This document shows, one piece after another, positions 34,867 through 43,508 of a stretch of DNA of 64,000 nt (position 1 is the first letter of the stretch; each line of letters opens with the position of its first letter). A program made the position numbers and the translations under genes. The notes beneath the pieces were generated by a model. It was not told the DNA's origin and did no database searches. It saw only the letters and a list, made by a program, of their open reading frames with translations. The DNA is from Ancylobacter polymorphus. GTDB lineage: Bacteria; Pseudomonadota; Alphaproteobacteria; Rhizobiales; Xanthobacteraceae. The stretch spans positions 3,486,001 through 3,550,000 of the forward strand of contig NZ_CP083239.1 in assembly GCF_022836935.1 (NCBI RefSeq), in the 5' to 3' direction.

Positions 34867-34881
34867 TGGCACGGCGCTTGC
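34867..34881 (+). promoter_or_regulatory. Sigma-54 (-24/-12) promoter of dctA
   Basis: TGGCACGGCGCTTGC fits the sigma-54 consensus TGGCAC-N5-TTGC exactly. It lies 100 bp before the dctA start codon and downstream of the two DctD-type palindromes. This layout predicts DctB/DctD- and RpoN-dependent transcription of dctA. Confidence 0.9.
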
Positions 34882-34981
34882 GGAATGGGGGCTGCGGCAC
34901 GTCTGCCGCGTCCCAACCAACCCCGGCTTCACACGCCGCCCGCATTACGAGGCGTCGAAGGGGCCAACCGCAGGAAGCGCC

Positions 34982-36361
34982 ATGAAACACGCCCTCGCCC
35001 CGGCCTCGGTGAAAGCCGCGCCGCGTCCGTTCTACCGCCAGCTTTATGTCCAGGTGCTGGTCGCCATCGCCGCCGGCATCGCGCTCGGTCATTTCTACCC
35101 GAGCCTCGGCGCCGACATGAAGCCGCTGGGTGATGCCTTCATCAAGCTGGTGAAGATGGTGATCGCCCCGGTGATCTTCCTCACCGTCGCCACCGGCATC
35201 GCCAATATGCGCGATCTCGGCAAGGTCGGGCGCGTCGCCGGCAAGGCGATGCTCTATTTCCTCACCTTCTCGACGCTCGCCCTCGTCATCGGCCTCGTTG
35301 TCGCCAATGTGGTGCGGCCGGGCGCCGGACTGAACATCGACCCCGCCTCGCTCGATGCCAAGGCGGTCGCCGACTACGCCGCCAAGGCGCATGAGCAGAC
35401 GCTCGTCGGCTTTCTCAGCAACATCATCCCCTCCACGCCGGTGAATGCCTTCGCCTCCGGCGACATCCTTCAGGTGCTGTTCTTCGCCGTGCTGTTCGGC
35501 ATCGCCATGGCCGGGGTCGGCCCGCGCGCCGAACCGCTGATGCATGTGCTGAACTCGGCCTCGCAGATTTTCTTCCGGCTGGTGGAAATTCTCATGAAAG
35601 CGGCGCCGGTCGGCGCGTTCGGCGCGATGGCGTTCACCATCGGCAAATACGGCATCGGCTCGGTCGCCCATCTCGCCATGCTGGTCGGCACCTTCTATCT
35701 CACCAGCCTGCTGTTCGTGTTCGTCGTGCTGGGCGCGGTGGCGCGCTATAATGGTTTCTCCATCCTCGCGCTCATCCGCTATCTCAAGGAAGAACTGCTG
35801 CTCGTGCTCGGCACCTCCTCCTCGGAGGCGGCGCTGCCCAGCCTGATGGAGAAGATGGAGCAGGCCGGCTGCCGCAAATCCGTGGTCGGTCTCGTCATCC
35901 CCACCGGCTATTCCTTCAATCTCGATGGCACCAACATCTATATGACGCTGGCGGCGCTGTTCATCGCCCAGGCCACCGGCATCGAGCTGACCCTCACCGA
36001 CCAGATCGTGCTGCTGCTGGTGGCCATGCTCTCCTCCAAGGGCGCGGCGGGCATCACCGGCGCCGGCTTCATCACCCTGGCGGCGACCCTCTCCGTGGTT
36101 CCCGCCGTCCCGGTCGCCGGCATGGCGCTGATCCTCGGCATCGACCGCTTCATGTCGGAATGCCGGGCGCTGACCAATTTCATCGGCAACGCCACGGCCA
36201 CCGTGGTGGTGGCGCGCTGGGAGGGCGAACTCGACCGCGAACGCCTCGACGCGGCGCTGGCCGGGCAGCCGATGGAGCTTCCCGAGGACGAGGAGGAAGA
36301 AGACCTGCGCGCGCCGCACGCCGCCTTCCCCCGCACACCGCTGCCCGCCGCCGCCGAATAG
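34982..36361 (+). CDS. dctA: C4-dicarboxylate:cation symporter DctA
   Basis: A 459-residue inner-membrane symporter for succinate, fumarate and malate. Family landmarks: [40 protein letters not shown], the re-entrant serine-rich loop [14 protein letters not shown], the [20 protein letters not shown] helix and the second loop [20 protein letters not shown], ending with the acidic-rich tail [13 protein letters not shown], which is longer than usual. AGGAAG precedes the ATG. Divergent from dctB-dctD and preceded by a sigma-54 promoter with tandem operators. Confidence 0.96.
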   Translation: MKHALAPASVKAAPRPFYRQLYVQVLVAIAAGIALGHFYPSLGADMKPLGDAFIKLVKMVIAPVIFLTVATGIANMRDLGKVGRVAGKAMLYFLTFSTLALVIGLVVANVVRPGAGLNIDPASLDAKAVADYAAKAHEQTLVGFLSNIIPSTPVNAFASGDILQVLFFAVLFGIAMAGVGPRAEPLMHVLNSASQIFFRLVEILMKAAPVGAFGAMAFTIGKYGIGSVAHLAMLVGTFYLTSLLFVFVVLGAVARYNGFSILALIRYLKEELLLVLGTSSSEAALPSLMEKMEQAGCRKSVVGLVIPTGYSFNLDGTNIYMTLAALFIAQATGIELTLTDQIVLLLVAMLSSKGAAGITGAGFITLAATLSVVPAVPVAGMALILGIDRFMSECRALTNFIGNATATVVVARWEGELDRERLDAALAGQPMELPEDEEEEDLRAPHAAFPRTPLPAAAE

Positions 36362-36554
36362 CGGCCCGCGCGCGCCAAACACGCGGCCGGACCCGGCGAA
36401 GAACATCGCCCAAGGCCCGGCCGCCGGTCCATACGCCCGCGGGCAGCCCGCTCACGAAGGTGTTATTAATACATAATACCCAAATGCCGATTCCTCCTCT
36501 TATCATCCATGTGCCCGCTCATGGGCTCAGAAGCAAAAACGGAGGACGTTCGAG

Positions 36555-36635
36555 ATGGAAAGCCAGGCTGTGAAGTGGGGTCTTCTTGCCGCAACGGTCG
36601 CGACGGCGGGCGCGGCCATCATGACGGCATTCTAG
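36555..36635 (+). CDS. Small single-span membrane protein (26 aa)
   Basis: An ORF of 27 codons with a good ribosome site (GGAGGA, 8 bases before the ATG). The product is MESQAVKWGLLAATVATAGA followed by AIMTAF, that is a short polar start and one hydrophobic helix of about 18 residues. An AT-rich patch (36462-36480, TATTAATACATAATACC) upstream could be its promoter, and a long hairpin follows the stop by 15 bp. The isolated transcription-unit layout argues that it is real. Function unknown. Confidence 0.55.
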   Translation: MESQAVKWGLLAATVATAGAAIMTAF

Positions 36636-36650
36636 TCGTTTCAGCATTGC

Positions 36651-36691
36651 GCCGGCCGCCACCCTTCCGTTTGGGAAGGTGCGCGGCCGGC
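36651..36691 (+). terminator. Long hairpin after the 26-aa gene
   Basis: Outer stem GCCGGCCGC / GCGGCCGGC and inner stem CCTTCC / GGAAGG around a GTTT-type loop give a nearly continuous hairpin of about 15 bp. The following bases (CATTTGC) hold only a short T-run. Likely the terminator of the small gene. Confidence 0.6.
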
Positions 36692-36871
36692 CATTTGCTC
36701 GCCGCAGAGGCGGTCGGACAATGCCCGCCTTAATGGCGACGCAATGCGACGTTACGTCATCAGGTGCCGCACGTGCGGCCAGCCCCATCACCCTGATGCC
36801 GGGCTTTTTCACCTGACATGGACGCACCAGCGTCAGCCGCCGGCCACAGGCCGCAGCGGCCAAGAGGATTT

Positions 36872-36997
36872 ATGCGCAACTACACGTTCACCCCGCCCAC
36901 GCCCGCCATCGTCCGCTCCAGCCCGGAGTGGAAGCCGGAGCCCTGCGGTCTCACGCGCGAGCAGATCCGCGCCATCATCATCGAACAGATCGGCTGA
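36872..36997 (+). CDS. Small hypothetical protein (41 aa)
   Basis: A 41-residue ORF with AAGAGGA five bases before the ATG. The product begins MRNYTFTPPTPAIVRSSPEW and ends LTREQIRAIIIEQIG, a proline-rich start and a C-terminal amphipathic helix. No signal or membrane segment. It is convergent with the MFS gene (21 bp apart). Function unknown; regular codon use and the ribosome site support it as a real gene. Confidence 0.55.
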   Translation: MRNYTFTPPTPAIVRSSPEWKPEPCGLTREQIRAIIIEQIG

Positions 36998-37018
36998 ACT
37001 GCCAGCCCGCAGGAGCGC

Positions 37019-38377
37019 TCAGCGCGCTCCTGCCTTCGCGGCCGACGTGGCCTCGATCACCGTCCGCAGCCCGTGCTGCGCCGCCTCATCCAGCGGGAAG
37101 CGCCACATCAGCGCGATGGCGGCGAGCTTGGCCGGGATCGGCAGCCAGGCATAGAGCAGGGCGAGGGCAAGCCCCGCCTCTTCGGTCGGTGCCTCCGTGC
37201 CCGGCCGGTATCCCGCCCAGTCCAGCAGCGGGAAGGTGACGCCGACGGCGATGGCCAGCGCGAGCTTGGTGGCCAGCGCCCACAGCGCGAAATACAGCCC
37301 CGAGCGCTGTTCCCCCGAGGCCGCCGTGTCGACATCGACCACATCCGCCTGGATCGCCGGCGGCAGCGCCACGTCGAAGGCCAGCAGCAGCCCCGTCGCG
37401 CCACAGATCAAACCGAACGCCAACACATCGCCCGGACCGAGAAAACCGGCTCCGGCGAAGACGACGCACGCCGCCAGCATCGCCCCGCACCAGGCTTTGT
37501 GCTTGCCGAAGCGGCTGGCGCAGCGCAGCGCCAGCGGCAGACCGGCGACGCCGCAAAGGAAATAGAGAAACAGCAGCGGCCCCTGCAGCTGCGCCGCGCC
37601 GATACGGTCGGCGACGAAATAGAGGAACAGCGTCGCCGGTATGGCGTTGGCGATGCCGTTGAGCAGAAACGCCGCGATCAGCCGCAGAAACGGGCCATTG
37701 GCCCGCAAATGCCGCAGCCCCGCCGCGAAGGAGAGTTTCTCCCGCGATAGATTTTCCGGTTCCGGCACCCCGAACACGCAGGCGCCGCTGAACAGCGGCA
37801 GGGTGACGAGCACGAACACGCCCATCGCCGCCAGGCCGTGAAAGCCCGTCGCCTCCGTCCCCAGCCCGATGGCGAAGGGCAGCGCGATGGCGACCAGCGT
37901 GCCGATGAGCGTCACCCCCTCGCGCGCCGCCGCCACCCGGGCGCGGCCACGATAATCCGAGGTGATCTCCGCGCCCCAGGCGGTATAGGCGAGGCTCAGC
38001 GCGGTGTAGCCGAGCGAGAGGCCGAGCCCCCAGAGAAAGAGATGGGCGATGCCCGCCCCCGCGCCGGGCCAGAACACCATGAAGGCGCAGAGCGCGGTGA
38101 CCGGCGCCGCCAGCGCCATCAGCGCCCGCCGCCGGCCGAAGCCGGGCGCGATCCGGTCCGCCACCCAGCCGAGCACCGGGTCGGCAAGGGCGTCGATCAG
38201 ACGGATCGCCAGCAGGGCGGCGCCAACGGCGGTGAGCGAAAGCCCCAGCGCTTCGGCATAGAAGCTCGGCACGATCACATAGAAGGGCAGCGCCAGCGCC
38301 GCCAGCGGCAGGGCCGGCAGGGCATAGAGCGCGAGGCGCCGGCCGGTGACGGCCGGACCCGCCGACGCCTCGCCCAT
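37019..38377 (-). CDS. MFS transporter, glycoside-pentoside-hexuronide (MelB-like) family
   Basis: A 452-residue carrier with about 12 hydrophobic helices. The start ALPLAALALPFYVIVPSFYA and the loop LADPVLGWVADRIAPGFGRR are GPH-family landmarks (D-P-x-x-G cation/sugar motif), as is YTALSLAYTAWGAEITSDY with SDYRGR-like following sequence. Substrate is not evident; GPH proteins move sugars with Na+ or H+. The ATG at 38377 directly follows the stop of the DUF995 gene, so both are in one operon; the frame is open further upstream but overlaps that gene. Confidence 0.85.
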   Translation of the reverse strand: MGEASAGPAVTGRRLALYALPALPLAALALPFYVIVPSFYAEALGLSLTAVGAALLAIRLIDALADPVLGWVADRIAPGFGRRRALMALAAPVTALCAFMVFWPGAGAGIAHLFLWGLGLSLGYTALSLAYTAWGAEITSDYRGRARVAAAREGVTLIGTLVAIALPFAIGLGTEATGFHGLAAMGVFVLVTLPLFSGACVFGVPEPENLSREKLSFAAGLRHLRANGPFLRLIAAFLLNGIANAIPATLFLYFVADRIGAAQLQGPLLFLYFLCGVAGLPLALRCASRFGKHKAWCGAMLAACVVFAGAGFLGPGDVLAFGLICGATGLLLAFDVALPPAIQADVVDVDTAASGEQRSGLYFALWALATKLALAIAVGVTFPLLDWAGYRPGTEAPTEEAGLALALLYAWLPIPAKLAAIALMWRFPLDEAAQHGLRTVIEATSAAKAGAR

Positions 38378-38378
38378 C

Positions 38379-38768
38379 TCAGCGGCCCATGGTGGCGGTG
38401 CCGGAAAGCCCGTCGTCGCGCGTCCAGGCGATTTTCTTCGGGCCGAGCGAGGTGATGGTGAAGCAATAGGTGCGGCCCTCATACCAGGTCGGCCATTTCT
38501 GGCACAGGCGGTCGTCCTTCACCCACCAGCGCCCCTCCTCGCTCGGCGCCAGCATGGAGCCGATGGAGAAGCCGGAAATGTCGCCGGCGACCACGCCGTC
38601 GTCGCGATAGACCAGCGGCAGGGTGATGCCGTAGGGCGTACTCAGCCGCACCAGTTCGCCGCCGATCCTGTCCTTGATCTCCGGGCCGCTCAGCGTCTCG
38701 GCCAGCGCCGGTGCGGCGGTAGCGGCCAGGAGCAGGGCGAGGCCGAGTGTCTTCTCGCGGGAGCGCAT
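38379..38768 (-). CDS. DUF995-like exported protein
   Basis: A 129-residue exported protein: signal peptide residues 1-24 (LGLALLLAATAAPALA), then GPEIKDRIGGELVRLSTPYG and GRWWVKDDRLCQKWPTWYEG, CFTI, ending in WTRDDGLSGTA. The W-x-V-x-x-x-x-L-C-x-x-W block is the DUF995 pattern. Two Cys (LCQKW, YCFTI) could form a periplasmic disulfide. AGGAGG precedes the ATG at 38768. Function unknown; it is between the DUF3833 and MFS genes in one operon. Confidence 0.7.
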   Translation of the reverse strand: MRSREKTLGLALLLAATAAPALAETLSGPEIKDRIGGELVRLSTPYGITLPLVYRDDGVVAGDISGFSIGSMLAPSEEGRWWVKDDRLCQKWPTWYEGRTYCFTITSLGPKKIAWTRDDGLSGTATMGR

Positions 38769-38808
38769 GGAATCCTCCTGTGACATCGGGAGAGAAGGTC
38801 GCGGGCGC

Positions 38809-39312
38809 CTAGGGATGGCGGAAGGTGACGCGGGTGAGCGCGACCGGGAAACCGTATTTCGTCACCCAGGCGGTGTTCAGCACCGTGCCGTCCTCGCGCA
38901 GCACCATCTTGTCGTGGAAGCGGACGAGGTTTTCCCCGGCACCGGCGTCGAGGTCGAGGAGATAGCTGAAGGTGGCGGTATCGCCCTTCACCGTCACTTC
39001 GGTCGCGCCGCGCACATCCTCGCGCGTGCCGCGATAGCGCCCCGGACCCAGCTTCTCGAACCGCCAGGTCTTGCGGTCCTTCTCGCCATCGGCGAAGTGG
39101 AAATCCTCCACCAGCGTGAGGACGTTACCGTTCCAGCGGCCGGTGAGGTCCACCGTGAAGCTGCGCCGCACGCCGTTAATGGCGGAGAACGAGCCCTCCG
39201 CCACGGTGCGGCCGGCGAAATACTGTTCGAGCACAAGGTCCTTCGCCTGCACGGCCGACGTGCCAAGACCGGCAAAGGCGAAAATTCCGGCAAGAAGGAG
39301 CAGGCGTTTCAT
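38809..39312 (-). CDS. DUF3833-family exported protein (lipocalin-like)
   Basis: A 167-residue protein with a signal peptide (LLLLAGIFAFAGLGTSAVQA), then LVLEQYFAGRTVAEGSFSAI, RRSFTVDLTGRWNGNVLTLV, EDFHFADGEKDRKTWRF and KYGFPVALTRVTFRH. This is DUF3833, a lipocalin-like periplasmic family often seen near envelope-lipid genes. GGAGG stands before the ATG at 39312. First gene of the DUF3833-DUF995-MFS operon. Confidence 0.8.
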   Translation of the reverse strand: MKRLLLLAGIFAFAGLGTSAVQAKDLVLEQYFAGRTVAEGSFSAINGVRRSFTVDLTGRWNGNVLTLVEDFHFADGEKDRKTWRFEKLGPGRYRGTREDVRGATEVTVKGDTATFSYLLDLDAGAGENLVRFHDKMVLREDGTVLNTAWVTKYGFPVALTRVTFRHP

Positions 39313-39664
39313 CGAATCCTCCGCAGCAGTGCCCGGATTACGCGGGGAGGCCGGCAGCGGATCAAATGGAGCGGCAGGGGGCCGCATGAGCCCTCCGCCC
39401 GGGGCACAGGCGTCAAGCGGCGGAAGTTGCGCGGCACATCCGTGTCCCCGCCAGCACGCGACCGATTGGTTAGAGGACCTTACCGCACCGGTCACGATTG
39501 GCCGGATTGTGAGCGGGTCGCCCCTCCCCTAACGTCATGCCCAGAGCGCGACAGAGGCGATCCGGACCCCAGCCGGTCTCGGAAGATGCTATTTACATAG
39601 CCGGCTCTCTGTCTCGCCCTGTGACGCCGCCGCCAGAGCTTCCAACATAGCCAGGAGCACCCCC
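39313..39664. other. Intergenic region between two divergent genes
   Basis: About 350 bases with no gene I can support. It must hold the promoters of the DUF3833 operon (leftward) and the SnoaL-like gene (rightward); an AT-richer spot ATGCTATTTACATAG (39587-39601) is the best promoter candidate for the latter. No recognised operator. Confidence 0.5.
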
Positions 39665-40177
39665 ATGCCCACACGCCCCCTCCCCGCCGCGCTACTGGCG
39701 CTCGCCGTCGCCGGAACCGTCTTCCTGCCGGCCGGCGCCAGCGCGGCCTCCGGGCCGGACACCGAGGCCCGCAACCGGCAGATCGTCACCGAGGCGTTCG
39801 CGCGCTGGCAGGCGGGCGGCTCCGGCTTCTTCGATGAGGTTCTGTCCCCCGATGTGGTCTGGACCATCGAGGGCTCCGGCCCCACCGCCGGCCGCTACGA
39901 GGGCCGCGATGCGCTGATTGCGCGCGGCGTGCGTCCCCTGACCAGCCGCCTCGCCACCCCGATCCGCCCGGTCGCGAAAACCGTGTGGGCCGATGGCGAT
40001 CATGTGATCGTCGCCTGGCAGGGCGAGGCGATGGCGGTGGACGGCCAGCCTTACGTCAATCGCTATGCATGGATCCTGCGCATGCGCGAGGGGAAGGCGG
40101 TCGAGGTCAACGCCTTCCTCGATCTCGTCGCCTATGACGACGTGCTCCGCCGCATTCCCGCCGCTCCGGCCGAGTGA
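39665..40177 (+). CDS. SnoaL-like / nuclear-transport-factor-2 fold exported protein
   Basis: A 170-residue protein with a signal peptide (residues 1-28, LLALAVAGTVFLPAGASA) and one NTF2-like domain: RNRQIVTEAFARWQAGG, FFDEVLSPDVVWTIEGSGPT, YEGRDALIARGV, VWADGDHVIVAWQGEA and YAWILRMREGKAVEVNAFLD. SnoaL/ketosteroid-isomerase-like proteins bind small hydrophobic ligands. No catalytic role can be read from the residues. CCAGGAG lies 9 bases before the ATG. Confidence 0.8.
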   Translation: MPTRPLPAALLALAVAGTVFLPAGASAASGPDTEARNRQIVTEAFARWQAGGSGFFDEVLSPDVVWTIEGSGPTAGRYEGRDALIARGVRPLTSRLATPIRPVAKTVWADGDHVIVAWQGEAMAVDGQPYVNRYAWILRMREGKAVEVNAFLDLVAYDDVLRRIPAAPAE

Positions 40178-40417
40178 GGCGCATAAATCCGTACGGCCTA
40201 ACACGGCACGATAGACAGCCGGCTATCTCCTCTTTTCGCATGACGTGATCGCTCAGGCCCCGCGCACGCCCGCGACAATACGATAGCCGGCTCACCAGAC
40301 CATTCGGATCTCCCCCCTCGCCTGCGACGCGACAGATGTTCCGCCCTCCCCTTGCCGGCGAGTCCCTGCCTCCTACATCTGGCGCGCAGGCCGCGAATGG
40401 CCGCATGGGGAATGAGT

Positions 40418-40720
40418 ATGTCGTCGCGTTACCTTCGTCTTGATCCGGAAACCGTCCGCCTCCTCGACAGCTGCATCGCCCAGGCCCAGCACGCCGCCGC
40501 CCAGCTTCATCGCGAGGGCGTGGATGACGTCATGCGGATGCGCCTCGCCTCCGCGCTGATGGAGGCGATCAGCCTCGGCGAGCGGGACGAGGAGCGCCTC
40601 GTCGCCTTCGCACTCCAGGTTGTGCCGGCCTATCGCGAAAAGCTGGCGAAGCAGGCCCCGCCCCTGCCGGAGGCGCCGCCGCGCCAGCGGCGAGGTGAGG
40701 CGGTAGCGCCCGGCCGGTAA
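40418..40720 (+). CDS. Hypothetical cytoplasmic protein (100 aa)
   Basis: A 100-residue helical protein, no signal peptide: YLRLDPETVRLLDSCIAQAQ, DDVMRMRLASALMEAISLGE, ALQVVPAYREKL, then a Pro/Arg-rich tail. The ATG at 40418 has GGGGA seven bases upstream; another ATG at 40412 is in frame. The preceding 240 bp (40178-40417) hold no gene. I recognise no family; small helical proteins of this type are common in Hyphomicrobiales. Confidence 0.65.
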   Translation: MSSRYLRLDPETVRLLDSCIAQAQHAAAQLHREGVDDVMRMRLASALMEAISLGERDEERLVAFALQVVPAYREKLAKQAPPLPEAPPRQRRGEAVAPGR

Positions 40721-40810
40721 GCCCGGCGCTCCGCAACCGGGCGGCTCTTGCGCGCCCGCACGCCGGGGGGCGATACATCTCCACCCCCCTGTGGTAGCGG
40801 ACACCGCCTC

Positions 40811-42277
40811 ATGGACATCAGCGAACTTTACGATGCGAGCGACGCCGTCGCTCTGGCAGACCACGTCGCCAAGGGCGATGTGACCCCCGGCGAACTGCTC
40901 GACGAGGCGCTCGCCCGCGTCGCCGCGCTCAACCCGCAGCTCAACGCGGTGACGCTGCTGCGCGAGGAGGTGGCGCGCCGGATGATCGAGGAAGGCCTGC
41001 CGGAAGGGCCGCTGAAGGGCGTGCCGTTCCTGCTCAAGGACCTCGGCGCCGAGGCGATGGAGTTCCCCTCCAATAATGGCTCGCGCCTGTTCGCCAACAC
41101 GCGCTACGGGCAGGATTCGGCCATCTATGCCCGGCTGCGGTCGGCCGGGCTCGTCACCTTCGGCCGCACCACCTCGCCCGAAGGCGGCGTCGGCCCCACC
41201 ACCGAGGCGGCGGTCTATGGCGGGCCGACCCGCAACCCCTGGAATCTCGACCACACGCCCGGTGGCTCCTCCGGCGGCGCGGCGGCGGCGGTGGCGGCCG
41301 GCATCCTGCCGGCGGCGCATGGCTCGGATGGCGGCGGCTCGGTGCGCATTCCCGCCTCTTCCTGCGGCCTGTTCGGCTTCAAGGCCACCCGCGCCCGCAC
41401 GCCAGATGGCCCCAATGTCGGCGAAGGCTGGGCCGGCATGGCCATTGACGGCTTTCTCACCCGTTCCGTGCGCGACACGGCGGTGCTGCTCGATGTGACG
41501 CAGGGCCCCGATCTCGGCGCGCCCTATGTCGCGCCGCCGCTGGAAGCCTCCTTCGCCGCTTCGCTGGCGCGGCGCGACGGGCCGTTCACCATCGCCTTCA
41601 CCACCACGACGCTGACCGGCGATCCCATCGCGCCGGAATGCCGGGCGGCGGTGGAATCAGCCGCGAAGCTGCTGGAGAGCCTCGGCCACCGGCTGGTCGA
41701 AGCCCGTCCGCAGGCCGACACGGCCGGCATGATGGCGGCCTGGACCAAGATCGTCGGCTGCGGCACGGCGCTGACGGTAGAAAGCGCGGTGCGCCGGCGC
41801 GGCCGGCCGCTGGAGGACGGCGAGATCGAGAGCGTCGCCCGCTCGGCGGTGGACTATGCGCGCGGCATCAGCGGCGCCGACTATCTCGAAGCCGTCAACA
41901 AGGTGCACGCCTATGGGCGCGAAATGGCCGGCTTCTTCCAGCACGCCGATTTCCTGCTGACCGCGACGCTGGCAGAGCCGCCGGCGAAGCTCGGGCGATT
42001 CGACCATGTCGGCCGCGACTACCTCGCCTACCGCATGGGGCCGGACGGGGTGTTCGCCTATTCCCCCTTCACCGCTGCCTTCAATGCGTCCGGCCAGCCC
42101 GCCGCCTCGCTGCCGCTGCACTGGACGGCTGACGGCCTGCCGGTCGGCATCCATCTCGCCGCGCCGTTCGGCCATGACGAAGCGCTGCTCGGCCTGTGCG
42201 CGCGCATCGAGGAAGCCGCGCCCTGGGCCGCGCGCCGCCCGCCGATTGCCTTCAAACAGGACCGGCCAAAAATATGA
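40811..42277 (+). CDS. Amidase-signature-family amidase
   Basis: A 488-residue amidase with the Ser-cis-Ser-Lys triad: Lys in GVPFLLKDLGA (about residue 78), cis-Ser in TPGGSSGGAAAAVAAG (about 155) and nucleophile Ser in DGGGSVRIPASSCGLFGFK (about 180). Members hydrolyse a wide range of amides (aryl-acylamides, indoleacetamide, 6-aminohexanoate dimer); the GLVTFGRTTSPEGGVGPTTE and DGLPVGIHLAAPFG blocks resemble 6-aminohexanoate-cyclic-dimer hydrolase-like members. It precedes the polyamine importer by 121 bp, which contains a weak GCCCC/GGGGC hairpin. Confidence 0.88.
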   Translation: MDISELYDASDAVALADHVAKGDVTPGELLDEALARVAALNPQLNAVTLLREEVARRMIEEGLPEGPLKGVPFLLKDLGAEAMEFPSNNGSRLFANTRYGQDSAIYARLRSAGLVTFGRTTSPEGGVGPTTEAAVYGGPTRNPWNLDHTPGGSSGGAAAAVAAGILPAAHGSDGGGSVRIPASSCGLFGFKATRARTPDGPNVGEGWAGMAIDGFLTRSVRDTAVLLDVTQGPDLGAPYVAPPLEASFAASLARRDGPFTIAFTTTTLTGDPIAPECRAAVESAAKLLESLGHRLVEARPQADTAGMMAAWTKIVGCGTALTVESAVRRRGRPLEDGEIESVARSAVDYARGISGADYLEAVNKVHAYGREMAGFFQHADFLLTATLAEPPAKLGRFDHVGRDYLAYRMGPDGVFAYSPFTAAFNASGQPAASLPLHWTADGLPVGIHLAAPFGHDEALLGLCARIEEAAPWAARRPPIAFKQDRPKI

Positions 42278-42398
42278 TCACATTGCCCTCCTCTCCGCTT
42301 GCCGGATGAGGAGGGCTCACTTAGGCTGCTCTCCGATGGCACCGCCTGCGGTGTGTTCGACGCCCCTTTGGGGGCTCCTTTCTAGCAACGGGTGAATA

Positions 42399-43505
42399 AT
42401 GCCGGAGCCTTCCCCTGTACCGGACGCCCGCATCGCCGTCGATTGTCAGGGTATCGTCAAGCAATTCGGCGATGGCCCACGCGCCCTTCGGGCGCTCGAC
42501 AATGTGTCGGTCGCTATACGTGAAAACGAATTCTTCACGTTGCTAGGTCCGTCCGGCTGCGGCAAGACGACGTTGCTTCGCATGATCGCGGGGTTTGAAT
42601 ACCCCACCGAAGGGACGATCCGCCTGCATGGCGAGGACATCGCCGGCCTGCCGCCGTTCAAGCGGCCGATCAACACGGTGTTCCAGAGCTACGCCCTCTT
42701 CCCGCATCTGACGGTGTGGGAGAACGTCGCCTTCGGCCTGCAAATGCTCGGCTGGGCCAAGGGGAAGATCGAGGCGCGCGTGGCCGAGATGCTCAAGCTC
42801 GTCCATATGGAAGAGCTGGCGCAGCGCCGCACCGATCAGATTTCCGGCGGCCAGGCCCAGCGCGTCGCCCTCGCCCGGGCGCTGGCCCCGGCGCCGAAGG
42901 TGCTGCTGCTCGACGAGCCGCTCTCCGCGCTCGACTACAAGCTGCGCAAGGAGATGCAGATCGAGCTCAAGCGCATGCAGAGCGAGACCGGCATCACCTT
43001 CATCTTCGTCACCCATGACCAGGAAGAAGCGCTCACCATGTCCGACCGCATCGCGGTCATGTCCAAGGGCCGGGTGCTGCAGGTCGGCACGCCGTGGGAC
43101 ATTTACGACAAGCCGGCCGAGCGTTTCGTCGCCGACTTCATCGGCGAGACCAATTTCCTCTCCGCCATCATGGTCGGCATCGAAGAGGGCGTGGCGCGGG
43201 TGCGCCTGCCCTCCGGCATCGAAATCTCCGCCAGTCTCGCGGAAGGCTACCGCCCGGCGGGCGAGGCGACGGTGGTGGTGCGGCCGGAACATGCGCGCAT
43301 GGTCACCTCCGGCGGCCAGCTGTCCGGCGTGGTGGAGAACATCGTCTATTTCGGCACCGACACCCATATCCATGTGAAGCTGGACCAGGGGTCCACCTTC
43401 ATGGTGCGGCAGCAGAACTCGCGCAGCAAATCCCGCGGCGCCAGCGTCGGCGACCGCGTCGGCATCGACATCGCGCCCGATGCGGCGCAAGTGCTGCGGG
43501 ACTGA
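42399..43505 (+). CDS. potA: Spermidine/putrescine ABC transporter ATP-binding protein (PotA-like)
   Basis: A 368-residue ATPase: Walker [20 protein letters not shown]-loop [15 protein letters not shown], signature [15 protein letters not shown] (Ile for the common Leu), Walker [13 protein letters not shown]-loop [18 protein letters not shown], and a C-terminal TOBE domain ([25 protein letters not shown]). The 120-residue extension after the ATPase fold and the motif [14 protein letters not shown] are typical of polyamine importers. It opens an operon of four transporter genes. Confidence 0.9.
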   Translation: MPEPSPVPDARIAVDCQGIVKQFGDGPRALRALDNVSVAIRENEFFTLLGPSGCGKTTLLRMIAGFEYPTEGTIRLHGEDIAGLPPFKRPINTVFQSYALFPHLTVWENVAFGLQMLGWAKGKIEARVAEMLKLVHMEELAQRRTDQISGGQAQRVALARALAPAPKVLLLDEPLSALDYKLRKEMQIELKRMQSETGITFIFVTHDQEEALTMSDRIAVMSKGRVLQVGTPWDIYDKPAERFVADFIGETNFLSAIMVGIEEGVARVRLPSGIEISASLAEGYRPAGEATVVVRPEHARMVTSGGQLSGVVENIVYFGTDTHIHVKLDQGSTFMVRQQNSRSKSRGASVGDRVGIDIAPDAAQVLRD

Positions 43506-43508
43506 GCG

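Noticed and set aside
39596..40290. Recurring AGCCGGCT palindrome around the SnoaL-like gene (about 39600, 40217 and 40285)
   Set aside because: The 8-mer is a simple GC palindrome expected by chance in such DNA; spacing and flanks are not conserved enough to call a repeat family.
42362..42375. Short hairpin GCCCC/GGGGC before potA as a terminator of the amidase gene
   Set aside because: Only a 5-bp stem and a broken T-run; not strong enough to list.
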